A stretch of 64,000 nt of DNA from Mycolicibacterium peregrinum (GTDB taxonomy: Bacteria; Actinomycetota; Actinomycetes; Mycobacteriales; Mycobacteriaceae): contig NZ_LZSY01000158.1 in NCBI RefSeq assembly GCF_001665625.1, forward strand, positions 91,641 to 155,640, read 5' to 3'. Under the pieces are notes generated by a model. It was not told where the DNA came from. It saw only the letters and a program-made list of their open reading frames with translations, and searched no databases. Below are positions 37,301 to 46,900 of the stretch, piece after piece. Both the position numbers and the translations under genes were made by a program. The stretch's first letter is position 1. Every line of letters starts with the position of its first letter.

Positions 37301-37738
37301 TGCAGTGGACTTTGGAATTGTGGTGGGCGGTCTCGGCTCCGGTGTCACGACCGCGGGCGGTTCGGGCCCGGGCGGCTCGGACTCGATTTCACCGCGGTCG
37401 ATGAACGCCTGCAGGACCACGGTTCGCAGAGTCTTGGCATTCCTCAGCTCGCGCAGATACTCCATCTGGGCTCTGCGGTTGGTGATCTGACCATTCTCAT
37501 GGCGGATTTCCCGCAGGTCCGCGACGACACGTTCGCGCGACTCCTTGTCGTGCTCCAGCCAGGCCTCGCGCAGCACATCCCAGGCTTCGGCGGCGAAGTC
37601 TTCCTTCGGGCGGGCACCGTAGGCGTCATATAGCACGTCGGCCGGGTCGAACCCGTCGCAGTCGTCGAACAGGCCGTTGCAGAGCTCGTCGAGGAGGTCT
37701 GCGGGCAGGTTTGACCAGTGGAACCTGTACTTAGGCAC
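34385..37738 (-). CDS. SNF2-family helicase, DrmD-like
   Basis: A 1117-residue SF2 helicase/translocase. Residues 1 to about 140 form a helical, charged N-terminus with a short Pro/Glu-rich linker. Then come Walker A LADAVGLGKTLEIG near 290, motif II VVIDESHNLTN near 395, and motif VI EQRNGRIDRYGQKYP near 697, the SNF2/RapA pattern. A C-terminal helical region of 350 residues ends with a charged coiled coil; QLELF at 1064-1068 fits the sliding-clamp-binding consensus. It starts at GTG 37738 and is immediately followed (3 bp) by the adenine methylase, the drmD-drmMI order of class 1 DISARM. Such proteins translocate on duplex DNA without nuclease activity. DrmD is the best match but depends on context. 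Confidence 0.8.
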   Translation of the reverse strand: MPKYRFHWSNLPADLLDELCNGLFDDCDGFDPADVLYDAYGARPKEDFAAEAWDVLREAWLEHDKESRERVVADLREIRHENGQITNRRAQMEYLRELRNAKTLRTVVLQAFIDRGEIESEPPGPEPPAVVTPEPRPPTTIPKSTATKPGEQVITAVETNPADLNVAPGSIVVIRDEEWLVTSAEQGADGWLVRVRGLSELVAETTAAFYSSLDKIQVQDPKKAKVVPDGSSSYRDSRLWLEALIRKTPVPYGDQNLTVSTHMLADALAYQRAAVTKALDPQHIRPRILLADAVGLGKTLEIGMILSELVRRGRGERILIVTPKHVLEQMQHELWCRFALPFVRLDSIGIQKVRQKLPATRNPFTYFKRAIISIDTLKSPRYKAHLERQPWDAVVIDESHNLTNAGTQNNELARVLAPNTEALILASATPHNGKEESFAELLRLLDPTVVHPDGRFTKEDVESLLIRRHRHSPDVAAEVGSDWAERAEPVHLLVKPSAAEDAVAAELSQTWLHPESGSSPYSGDTKALFPWTLAKAFLSSPAALAESIKQRRAKLDQGDPKQRVELKALNNLDELNAAALGEQAGKFAALVKRLKQIGVGKGSETRAVVFAERIATLTWVRNNLPAALGLKGENIAMLHGGLSDVEQQELVDSFKLETSPIRVLVTGDVASEGVNLHAQCHHLIHYDIPWSLIRIEQRNGRIDRYGQKYPPVMSSLILEPSDPEFSGDLRVLSRLLERENQAHETLGDVASLMGKHSVTEEENVIRDVLAKGAELDDAVRTAAEVAAGEDLDAFFAEFDAVEATAMPLPASPRQSLYSDDLTFLDEALHAGFHDKPHAKPEQGGIGWTVSAPHGIAELSPPRDLRQRLAQLPQNYLHHGRVLERLKFATNPAVGTAQLRIAREGKGINNTTWPEAHYLGPLHPVLDWASDRALTALGRNQVFAIRGDVDAPTVLLMGTLSNKRGQLISRVFSTAVFRKPANPDFCMVEPLEDISFLTTQTGLKPGASNPGPIAEPERYQALIPIAVERARLQMRTVLTAQEAATTERLDQWRKRAQRWHDDAEQLELFGAQRSKVSKLGQRINDEQRLADLLAPTQQLVRPLLVIVPTDIPVAGKEL

Positions 37739-37915
37739 TACACGGCCCTCGCTGGAATGCCGGTCCAGATCGGGTTGGCGTCAGGCGGGGCACCTGGACA
37801 CTCCTTCCGTAGTCTCGGCCTTCTTCGAGACAGCCTTCCAGCTTCGCACGGGCCACCGACAAATATTCCGATACACATGGCTTCGCCATGAGAGTCGGCG
37901 CTGTCCCTTTGGGCT

Positions 37916-40900
37916 CTATTTGGCGCGCTTCGGCGGTGCCTTCTTGGCCACGCGCCGCTTGCCCACGCCGCCGCCCGATGCCGGTTCAGCGGCCTGCACG
38001 CCGAACACACTTGATGCCAGCTCCAGCCAGGCCTGCGCATCCGCGCCCCTCAGGTCATCTGTCCACATCAGGACGGCGTCACCGGCGCGGCCGTCGTCGA
38101 ACGGAAACACACCATTCTCCGCGTACCAGGCTTTCTTGAGTTCCCACTTCGCCGCGTAGTCCGACCGATCGAGCATCCCGGCATGCTCCCAGTACACTTT
38201 GCGGCCGCCGGCCGTGTGGATCGTGAAGTCCGGCAGGACCTCTCGACCGTCCGCACCCCGGAAGGGTTCCTCGTAGCTCCACTGACCCGGCATGAGGCGG
38301 TCGAGCAACCCGGCGATGATGACCTCGTTCTTACTCGCCATCGGCGTCCCGTTCGCCGAGACATGAATCAGCCGCCGTTCGTAGCGCCGGCGCGCTCCGC
38401 GGATCTCGACCGACACCGGACTCGGCGCAGCGAACAGATCAGTGAGCCGCCGCGCCGTCTCGGACCGCCACGATTCCGCCAGCCCTCGCAGATCGGCAAG
38501 CGTCCCCTCATGAAGGATGATCACCCTGTCCTTTTGCCTCGTCAGCGCGGTGTACATCAGCTCGCGCGAAACGTTCGCCCGCGCCGGCAGTACGAGCAAC
38601 GTCGTAGCGAACTCGGAGCCCTGCGACTTGTGAACTGTTACCGCCCAGGCGAGTTCGAGAGGCGGATCCTCCCCCGACGACGGCCAGTAGCCATATTGGA
38701 ACCCAGGCTGCGAGGAGAACTCCACGTTCAACGGCAGGTTGGCCTTCTTGCGCTTGTAGCTTGGCACGATCCTGCCGATCGCCACCCCTATCTCACCGTT
38801 CGCGACATAGTTCATGGCGCCCTCCGCCGGGTACGCCTTCGACTTCTTGTTGACGGTCTGCATGACCTTGTCGCCACGCACGATCAGCTCCGGACCGATC
38901 GGCCTTGGAATATTGGCCTTGGCATTGCGTTGCCCGAACTCCGTGTCGCTTGCCCGGTAGGTGCGTTTGATGTGCCGATTCAGTTCACCCGTTCCGAATG
39001 CCCGTGACCGGGTAGGCGAGAGAATCTGCCAGTCCTCCGCATGCCTGCCGGCCCCCGCTTCCCAGTTCAGGTAGGGCTCGTTCAGCGTGGCCCCGTACGT
39101 GAGGGCGAACGCCCAATCAGGCTTCTCATGCACATCCAGCGGCAGCTCATCGGAGAGCGCCTCGAGCAATGCCTCGGCGACACTTCTGTCTCCCCATTGG
39201 AGGTAGCGGACAGTAGGCCGATTCGGTTCCTCAGCGAGTTCGGACCAGATGGCTTCGTCGCCGGCGCCACGGGTACCTCCGCCGAACCAGGCGGCAAGCT
39301 CCAGATCATGACGCGTCCCGTGACCACCCTCGGGGAGTTGTCGACGGGTCACCTGCAGTTCGACATAGCCGGGGCAGACGTGTGTCCATTTGTCGAATGA
39401 ATCAGGGTGCTTGGCGTCGACGAGATCAACGAATGGCCGACCGGCACCGATCGGAGGAAGCTGACGTGGATCGCCTACAAGGACGATGCGCCGAACCCCG
39501 GTGAACGCGTCGAGCGTTGCCGCCAACATCTCCTCGGTGAGCATCGACGCCTCATCAATGACAACCAGGCCATGACTCTGACGCGGCTGTTGATCACCCC
39601 AGACCAGGTATCGGCCGGACTCACCGTCGTACCGGCGCGACGAGGAAAGGTAACTGGCGAGCGTCTTCGCGGGTAGACCGACTTTGGTCTCCAGCTGGAC
39701 CCGCGCCTTACCAGTGGGCGCCAGCAGCAGGACTCCACCATCTGCGACGCCGGGATATTCCACGAGTGCCCGCAGGAGGGTGGTCTTGCCGGTGCCGGCA
39801 GGTCCGATGAGCACCGACAACGGTGAATCGTGCAGCTCGCTGAGCCCCGCCGCCTTCTCGGTTCGGGCACGGTCCTCGAGTTCGTCGAACGCGGCACCAT
39901 CGCTATCGACATTCTGATTCCGTGCCAACGCCGTATCCAGCACCTCCCGCGCATCATCCAGGTGCCCGAGGTTCGGCATGGACTCCTGATCTTTCACCCA
40001 GTTTCGGATGAATTCGGCTACCTCCACAAACCGGGTCAACTTGATCGCAGGGGATCCGTCGGCCAATGCGATGCTGGTGAGCGGTGACCACTCCTCCTGA
40101 TCGAGGAGTCCATCACGATCTAGGTCGAGCCCTTCGAGCACGATGTGAGCCAAGTTGGGCGGCCGGCTGAGCGCAAAGTCATTGGCGAAGTCGATGGCCT
40201 CGTACTCGGGTAGCAAGGTGTCCCCTTGCACCGCCTGCCGCTCCAACACATCTGTCAGTAGGGCTTCCACCCGTCGACGGTCGAGATGGTCACAGACGTC
40301 AACGTCGGGGGGCAAAGGTGGCGACCACTTGACATGGGTGGGCGGAAAGAGCGCCCGGTCCACAGTTAGGAAAGGCACATGGAGCTCCGAGCCATACGTG
40401 CAGGTACTCGCGAAATAGGGGTTGTCGAGCAGTTCTTGCGGCGAGCATTCGACTTCGGCATCACCACTCATCAGCATCTCCAGCTGCTCAGGTGAGATGT
40501 CGAATGCCGAAAGCAACTGTAGTGCATTCTGTTTCTCCGCCTCCAGCTTTGCCCAGATCCTTCGGACCGTCGACGTCAGGTGACGGTCGAGCGCACCGGG
40601 AACCGGCCGATGCCCATTGAGCATCTCGCGCAACACATCCCACGTCACGGCGTCCGCGACCTCGTCCATTACGGCGCGTGTGGCAACGTACGGCTGTTCG
40701 ACCCGCAGGAATGCGAGAACGGCCGCCAGGCCCGGCACAGGGCCGCGCAGTTCCCACAGCCGCTCTGTCTGCTCGGTCAGCCAGGCCAGCGCAGCGTGAG
40801 GGACCTCCACGCCGAGCGCACGAGCACCTTCGGCGGCGTTCTTGAGCGATGCCAGGGCATCAATGGCGGCATCGTCGGTGAGATGCTCAGTCACATAACT

Positions 40901-41716
40901 GAATTCAGTTGTACGACCTTCAGGTGCCCACGCCAGCGCCCCATCGATATCCACACCTTGGTCGAGAAGACTCACGAGTTCTTGGTATGGGAGCAACACG
41001 CCGTCCCGCATGTCGGGCCTCAGGCTGTGCTCAACGACCGTTTCCCACATGCACGAGTCAAATGGCGGCTTGCCCTCTTGGTTCCACATCGGGGGCCGTT
41101 GAACCCCGGTGACACGGGCTGCCCCGACAATCAGGCGATCAGTACGCACCTCCTGCAGCGGCGAATGCTTGAGGTAGATGAAAACGAGGGACTCGCCCGG
41201 TGCGACCGAGGCGAAAAACTCATCCATGATGGCCCGCTGGTTGTCACCGTCCATGACCCACGAGGCACCGTCGCGGAAACCGAGCACCTGGTCGACATCG
41301 TCTTCGGCTGTCGGGTTGTAATCGGGGACACGGGCGAAGCCGACATCCTCGTTCAGCGATTTGCGGTTCAGCCAGCGGAACGGGATCGCCTCGAACGCAT
41401 AGCCCGGCAACAAAACCCGGGTCGGCCGCAGCGAATCTTTCAGCGCCTGATGCCACGCGAACGGGTGGGTCTTCGTAACCGTATAGCCGATCGGAGACAT
41501 GAACATGCCTCGTTCGCTGAGGCATGGCAAGCGGCTTGTGTCGAGTGTGTCGGTGCTCGCTGAAGCATTCTCGGCCTCGTACAGATCCTGTCGATTCGGA
41601 CCGATGTTGGCGAGCAACGTGCACGACGAGTTGCCCAGCGGATCGTCGCATATGGATGCGTCCCACGGCCTGTCCCGCCACGGCACTCGCATGGAAAGGT
41701 GCTGGATACCAATCAC
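37916..41716 (-). CDS. RecD-like SF1 helicase with C-terminal nuclease-like domain
   Basis: About 1266 residues. A long N-terminal part (1 to about 610) has no recognised motor motif; it begins HLSMRVPWRDRPWD and has three clustered Cys. The motor follows: Walker A IGPAGTGKTTLL near 636, LVVIDEASMLTEE near 718, VGDPRQLPPIG, and a UvrD_C_2 motif AVTVHKSQGSEF near 1025, as in RecD2-type 5'-3' helicases. The last 140 residues contain NEVIIAGLLD, LPDFTIHT and KVYWEHAGM near 1125-1176, a probable PD-(D/E)XK nuclease fold (E, D, E). Coupled unwinding and cutting is inferred. The start is uncertain: TTG 41728, GTG 41716 and ATG 41692 are all in frame without clear ribosome sites. Confidence 0.8.
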   Translation of the reverse strand: MIGIQHLSMRVPWRDRPWDASICDDPLGNSSCTLLANIGPNRQDLYEAENASASTDTLDTSRLPCLSERGMFMSPIGYTVTKTHPFAWHQALKDSLRPTRVLLPGYAFEAIPFRWLNRKSLNEDVGFARVPDYNPTAEDDVDQVLGFRDGASWVMDGDNQRAIMDEFFASVAPGESLVFIYLKHSPLQEVRTDRLIVGAARVTGVQRPPMWNQEGKPPFDSCMWETVVEHSLRPDMRDGVLLPYQELVSLLDQGVDIDGALAWAPEGRTTEFSYVTEHLTDDAAIDALASLKNAAEGARALGVEVPHAALAWLTEQTERLWELRGPVPGLAAVLAFLRVEQPYVATRAVMDEVADAVTWDVLREMLNGHRPVPGALDRHLTSTVRRIWAKLEAEKQNALQLLSAFDISPEQLEMLMSGDAEVECSPQELLDNPYFASTCTYGSELHVPFLTVDRALFPPTHVKWSPPLPPDVDVCDHLDRRRVEALLTDVLERQAVQGDTLLPEYEAIDFANDFALSRPPNLAHIVLEGLDLDRDGLLDQEEWSPLTSIALADGSPAIKLTRFVEVAEFIRNWVKDQESMPNLGHLDDAREVLDTALARNQNVDSDGAAFDELEDRARTEKAAGLSELHDSPLSVLIGPAGTGKTTLLRALVEYPGVADGGVLLLAPTGKARVQLETKVGLPAKTLASYLSSSRRYDGESGRYLVWGDQQPRQSHGLVVIDEASMLTEEMLAATLDAFTGVRRIVLVGDPRQLPPIGAGRPFVDLVDAKHPDSFDKWTHVCPGYVELQVTRRQLPEGGHGTRHDLELAAWFGGGTRGAGDEAIWSELAEEPNRPTVRYLQWGDRSVAEALLEALSDELPLDVHEKPDWAFALTYGATLNEPYLNWEAGAGRHAEDWQILSPTRSRAFGTGELNRHIKRTYRASDTEFGQRNAKANIPRPIGPELIVRGDKVMQTVNKKSKAYPAEGAMNYVANGEIGVAIGRIVPSYKRKKANLPLNVEFSSQPGFQYGYWPSSGEDPPLELAWAVTVHKSQGSEFATTLLVLPARANVSRELMYTALTRQKDRVIILHEGTLADLRGLAESWRSETARRLTDLFAAPSPVSVEIRGARRRYERRLIHVSANGTPMASKNEVIIAGLLDRLMPGQWSYEEPFRGADGREVLPDFTIHTAGGRKVYWEHAGMLDRSDYAAKWELKKAWYAENGVFPFDDGRAGDAVLMWTDDLRGADAQAWLELASSVFGVQAAEPASGGGVGKRRVAKKAPPKRAK

Positions 41717-41835
41717 GCTACGGTCCAATCTGTCTGCGTCGGAACTACCTTCTATTCAGCTCGCCGGGGTAGCGGCCGCGCGAACCACAGCGAGTTCACG
41801 ATTCGACCGTGGTGAGCGCGGTGTATAGCGGTCGT

Positions 41836-42180
41836 TCATAGTTGCTCGGGCAGGACTGTGAAACCGTTCTCGGCGTTGCACTCCTGCAGCCGCTCGGCGA
41901 CGATTCGCGGCAGATCGCGGTACTTCACCGGCCCCAAGTCGCGGGTATTTCGCCAACGGTAATCGAGGTCACGCTCACCTTCTGAGCCGTCGTCGAGCAT
42001 CTGGGGACCCCACACCCTCACCTGCACGAGCACACCGTCGGTCCAGTCAGCCGTGAAGTACGTCGGACGAAAGTCCCTGACCCGCCGAATGCCCTTCGCG
42101 TCGTCGGTGACCGCGCCGCATCTCATGTGGCGCAGCTCCCCGTACTTGAGCGAGAATCGTTGATGGTGTTTGTCTTTCAC
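41836..42180 (-). CDS. Hypothetical 114-residue protein
   Basis: A small basic-then-acidic protein at GTG 42180, between drmB and the RecD-like helicase gene on the same strand. It looks beta-rich (RPTYFTADWTDGVLVQVRVWG) with a helical C-terminus (YRDLPRIVAERLQECNAENG). No catalytic or metal site is visible. It is far too short to be DrmC (a PLD-fold protein) and has no HxK motif. Its position inside the operon implies a structural or adaptor role. I do not recognise the family. Confidence 0.65.
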   Translation of the reverse strand: MKDKHHQRFSLKYGELRHMRCGAVTDDAKGIRRVRDFRPTYFTADWTDGVLVQVRVWGPQMLDDGSEGERDLDYRWRNTRDLGPVKYRDLPRIVAERLQECNAENGFTVLPEQL

Positions 42181-42231
42181 CTTATGCTACAACCTTTCCT
42201 AAGTCGCCTGGTAGATCCGAACCAGTCCGGA

Positions 42232-43962
42232 TCAGCGCGTCTTCTCCACGAGCTCACTGAACAGCCCCGTGTCCTCACAGCCCTCGTCGTGGGTACCAAA
42301 CAGCAGCGCCCTGTCCAGGTACGAATTGTTCATCTCGCAGGACGTCTCCGGCGCGAGCACGCATGCATGGCAGGCTGCGAGATTCAGCCCGTCGACACCT
42401 GATCCCGCCGATTCGATGCACACCGGGTCGGACGAACACCAGGAGAGGCGTTGCAGACCCTCCCTGAGTGCCGCCCCGAGGTGCTCTGTCTCTGCCATCG
42501 AGGCGACTCCGCCCAGGCTTCCGGCCGAGTCCGAGCTTGCCGTGTAAACCAATAGCCCTGCCACCTTGTCGTTGACGAAGAGCCGTTCTCGAAGCGATGA
42601 TGCCGGATAGCCGGCGTCGAGGGACAACTGATCAATGACGATGTGCGACAACGTGTGTATCGCAACCTTGATAATGTCGACAGGCGCCGGCGGGCGTCCG
42701 TAATCTGCGGCCGCCCGGTCGGCCGCCCTCTGCAACATGCGCAGGCGCTTCTGCGCGAAGTCGCCAGTAGCCCATTCCGCCATCGCGTCACGTCGAAACG
42801 CGAGGAAGACACCCTCACCGATCACTTCGATTGCGGGCAGCCAATGCAGGCGTGTCGGAGCGAGGGCGCACAGCTTCTGCGCAGGACCTGACGGATCTGG
42901 AACTCCGTCAAGCCGAGTAAATCCTTGCAACGCACGCACTTCCCGGAGCCTGGTCACCTTCCGCACATCAGAGATCAGAGACTCGAAACCGTCAGGCACT
43001 TCGCGACCGAGGCACACGAAGTCCGACTCGAGGCCTTCGTCGTCACGTCCCTCGACCAGTGCCTTGTATTCGTCGGCACGGAGCTTGGCCTCCGAGATTT
43101 CCTCGTCGTCCTCCTCCTCGCCATGGCGTCGTTCGATCTCACGGTTGATCTGGTCAACGGTGAAGCGCCCTTTCGACATCGCAGCCAAACCGGCGAGCAC
43201 GGGCGGGATCACGGCGGCGCGATCCTTGACCATCTCCCAGTGTTTGTCGACGAACTTCGCGAGGGCCTCGGAATACGGCGGTATGGAAATTGAGGACCGC
43301 ACAGCAGGGAACCAGACGTTCGACGCACCGCGCTGGACCGCCCGCGGGTATTGGTCGCACTCCTCGGTCGTTTCGAGTCCGAGCCACGGCCGCAACCCAC
43401 CGCACTTGCCGAAATCGATGAGAGAGCCCGAGCCGATCGCCCCATCGAGGTTGCGGTCATCGACGCCACACGTGCACGTCAGGGTGAGGTCACCAAGAGA
43501 CGATGTGCGTCCGAGCACCTTGAGCTTCATCTCGTGCTCATCGCCGCGGATCTTGTCCTGCTGGCCATTGTGCAACCACCAGTAGACGGGGAACTCGCTT
43601 ACATGCCCGTTGCGGCATGCACCCATCAATCGGAATGGACTGAGATCGACCTTGCAGTCCTTGCACTTTGCGTCGTTGTCCTTGGACAACTTGTTGAGCG
43701 GACCGATGCGTCGGCACTTGGGGCACACCTGGGTGAAGGGGTAGCGAATGACCGGCACATCCCGCTTGCCCGTGGCCGGTGGGGCCTTGAGCTCGGTTAC
43801 GCCCAGCGCCCTTGCCAATCGAGGCTCGGCGATGTGTTCGGCTTTGTCCACGTTCCATTCGTGAAGGCCGGCGATCATATAACTGGTTGACTCAGCAGGG
43901 AACAACCCACCGACACCGTATGTGCTCAGCAGTTGGCTGCGCCGAGCCTTTGGGGTGTTCAT
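42232..43962 (-). CDS. drmB: DISARM DUF1998 protein DrmB
   Basis: A 576-residue protein whose ATG overlaps the drmA stop by four bases (ATGA), which excludes the longer frame to 44040. The N-terminus RRSQLLSTYGVGGLF (about 8-22) is the conserved DrmB start. A zinc ribbon follows with Cys80, Cys83, Cys100 and Cys103, then GACRNGHVSEFPVYWWLHNG. The C-terminal DUF1998 region includes HTLSHIVIDQLSLDAGYPAS and a second Cys cluster near 505-536 (CSSDPVC, CHACVL). DrmB partners DrmA in the DISARM core complex that loads on foreign DNA. The family match is strong by motif and by its drmA neighbour. Confidence 0.9.
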   Translation of the reverse strand: MNTPKARRSQLLSTYGVGGLFPAESTSYMIAGLHEWNVDKAEHIAEPRLARALGVTELKAPPATGKRDVPVIRYPFTQVCPKCRRIGPLNKLSKDNDAKCKDCKVDLSPFRLMGACRNGHVSEFPVYWWLHNGQQDKIRGDEHEMKLKVLGRTSSLGDLTLTCTCGVDDRNLDGAIGSGSLIDFGKCGGLRPWLGLETTEECDQYPRAVQRGASNVWFPAVRSSISIPPYSEALAKFVDKHWEMVKDRAAVIPPVLAGLAAMSKGRFTVDQINREIERRHGEEEDDEEISEAKLRADEYKALVEGRDDEGLESDFVCLGREVPDGFESLISDVRKVTRLREVRALQGFTRLDGVPDPSGPAQKLCALAPTRLHWLPAIEVIGEGVFLAFRRDAMAEWATGDFAQKRLRMLQRAADRAAADYGRPPAPVDIIKVAIHTLSHIVIDQLSLDAGYPASSLRERLFVNDKVAGLLVYTASSDSAGSLGGVASMAETEHLGAALREGLQRLSWCSSDPVCIESAGSGVDGLNLAACHACVLAPETSCEMNNSYLDRALLFGTHDEGCEDTGLFSELVEKTR

Positions 43963-46900
43963 CGGGGCACCTTTCTCGCGGATATCTGGAAGAGGGCACT
44001 CTCGGCGTCGACGTCGCGCATGCTCTGCAGGGTCGGCCACGGCGTCTCTCGGGTGGAGTACTCGATGTCGTCATCCGTCAACGCCACATCAGATGGGACA
44101 AGTAGTGATTCGTCGTAGTTGCGACTGTTCCGGTACTCCATGTCCGGGCAGGTCTCGGCCGTTTCAGCCCACACCTCGAGAAGCTCGCCGAGCTGGTTCT
44201 TGGTGTCTTCCGCTTCCTCTGGATCGGTCACGGCCTGCGCGCGCTGTTCCAGAAACTCCGCCAACTGCGTGATCTCGTCGTACCGAACGGTGGCCTTGTG
44301 GGCCGACTCGTTATCCGCCAAGTCAGGTACCAGTAGCCGGGCCAGCGAGACGAGCACTCCGTGCAAAGCTCGGTCACGTGCACGAGCGGCGAACGGCGTC
44401 GCGCTGGTTGCCTCGACGGCCCGATACAGTGCTTGGTGGTACGGGACGAAGTTCTCGTAGTGTGACCTGTCACGTGACCGGGCAGCGTTGAATATGGTGA
44501 AGACCAATCCAGGGTGTTGACGGCCGACGCGGCTGGTGGCCTGGATGTACTCGGCGCTCGATTGAGGCTGGCCCATCACCGCCATCAACCCGAGCCTGTC
44601 GATGTCGACACCGACCGAGATCATGTTGGTGGCCAGGACCACATCATTCGCCGAGCCCGAGGAGACGTCCTTCTCGAGACTCTTGAGTGTGCGTGGAATA
44701 TCCGCGGACGGAACCCGGCTGGTCAACTCGACCGGTGGTCTCAGATCGCGCGGCGACGCCTGTTTGCGCCGAGCGACCAGTTGGAGTCTGTCCCGAACAT
44801 CGCCTTCCACTTGAAGATTCGCGCTGCCGAGCACCCGGAGGCTGTTGAAGTACCCCAGAAGAGTCCAATACGGATCCCTTGTCTCCGGGCTGCCGGCCAG
44901 ATCGTGGGCGGCCTGCAGTACGGCAGCGTAGACCCGAACCATGAGCGTGGCATGGCTGGTTCCCGGAGCCATCACCCCGATGTACTCGCGCGTGCCGTAC
45001 TGATCACGGGGGGCAGGTTCCGCGAAGAAAGATTGATCCGGGTCGATGCCGGGAGGCGGGAACTGCTCGGCGCGGCGGTTGAACACGTTGCGGATCTGAC
45101 GATCGGCCCGGCGGATGGTCGCCGTCGAAGCGATGACCTTCGGTCGACCCTCGACGAGACCTTCGGCGGTCAGCCGTCCGCAGGCGGCGTCGATCGCAGC
45201 TTCGTACAGCCCGACGATCGAACCGAGCGGCCCGGAGATCAGATGCAGCTCGTCCTGGATGATCAGCGAAGGTGGCGTTCCGATTCCATCCCGTGCAAAC
45301 AGGTTTCGAACTTTCTCGTTCCACGCCATCTGCGCGAACTTGTCGACGGTCCCCAGGACGAGCTCTGGACGGACCCGGTAGATGTCCTGATCAACCAGGT
45401 AGGCCGGCAGGCCATCTCGGAAGTCACATGAACTGTTCCCGCAAGCGATCCTGAGTCGCTCATCGGCCGACTTGACCACCGAGTAGTGGGTCTCGTTCAG
45501 ATCCTGACCGCACCAGGGACACTGGGTCAGCTGGACCGGGTTCTTCTCGTTGAGCTCCCTGCCGTCGGCGAGATCCCTGAGTGACTTGCGCGCCTCGACG
45601 AGCGTGTTCGGGGTCGCCCCTTGGCCGACCCAGAGCCCGATCGAGAACGGGCGGTCCCCCAGGTCGTTCTCACGCTGCCGCAGCCGCTCAAGCGAGCAGA
45701 GCAACATCGTTGCGCGCTCGAATTGTTGAATCGTCAACAGGCGCAGGGTGTAACGCATGATGACTGCCACGCCGAGTGTTTCGGGGTCTTTGAGCCTACG
45801 GTGAAAGATCGTGAAGGCGACCAAGCCGAGGTAGGCCTCTGTCTTGCCACCACCGGTGGGGAACCACAGGAGGTCTGCGATGTCCCGGTCCTCGTGATCT
45901 GCGTCCGCAAGGCCCGGAAGGTTCAGCAGTATGTAGGCGATCTGGAACGGCCTCCAGCCTTGCTCGGCGCCGTCTCCGACAGCACCGACAGCACCGCTGC
46001 GGACCCAGTCCTGGCGTGCGCGCTGCATCTGCATCGCCGCGTTGGCGAGTCGAAACGCGCGTCCCGCAACGGGATCGGTGGTGATGAGATCGATACCGTT
46101 CTGCATTCGGCCAGCCGCGCTCCGGGCACGCACGACATGTTCGTCGGCAACACCCTTCAACCCGTCCTCGACATCAGCCTCGTCGTTCTGAACGATGGCG
46201 CTCAACCGGTCGATCCACTCGTGATACTCGGTGACCAGTCCGCCGAGATTTTGCGCCAACTCCTCGTCGGTGGCGTTGCTGAGGAACGACATCCGTAGGT
46301 TGACATCGGAGCTGACACCGCCGGGTTTCGCTCTGGAAATCTCCTGCCGAGGGACGAACGTTGATGCCACCCGCCCGACATGAGAAGAAGTACCCTCACG
46401 ATCCCAGGTTGCGGCGCACCCGTGGCCGATCGCAAAGACCCGCGCGTTGCGGTACAGCAATGCAGCCGAACGCAAGTCAGCGTCCTCGCTGAGAACACCG
46501 TACGAGGAACGGTCCACGATGGCCTGCTCGGGCGAGCGCACTTCCACCCCGACCTGAAACCAGGCAAACCCGTCCCGGAATTCCCCTTTGGGAGGCACCT
46601 GCGTGTTACGCAGCGCCACCGACACCGCCACGCGGCCGTCTTTCGGCACACGGCTGTACACGTACAGCTGAAGACCCGGCGTTACATCGACCTTCTTCGC
46701 CCCCGGCCTCGCGACGTCCCAGTCGATCGGCTCGATGACCTGCGGGGTGCGGGTCCATGAGTCAGGCTTTGCGATCTGCTTGCGGCGGGTGGGACGCTGA
46801 GAACTCGCCGACTCGGCATTACCCTTCGCCCCCGATGGGACGTACTTGGCTGCCTCAATTGCGATTTGAACCGACGTGGCCTTCGCCAGATCGACCGAGA

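Noticed and set aside
36200..37633. 477-residue plus-strand frame opposite the SNF2 gene
   Set aside because: Shadow of the helicase gene; no ribosome site and unnatural composition.
34385..37738. Dpd (7-deazapurine) modification cluster
   Set aside because: SNF2 and DUF1998 helicases also occur there, but no transglycosylase DpdA or queuosine-type biosynthesis genes were seen.
29789..37738. Type I restriction-modification
   Set aside because: No HsdS specificity subunit or HsdR is present; motifs fit SNF2 and Eco57I-type proteins instead.
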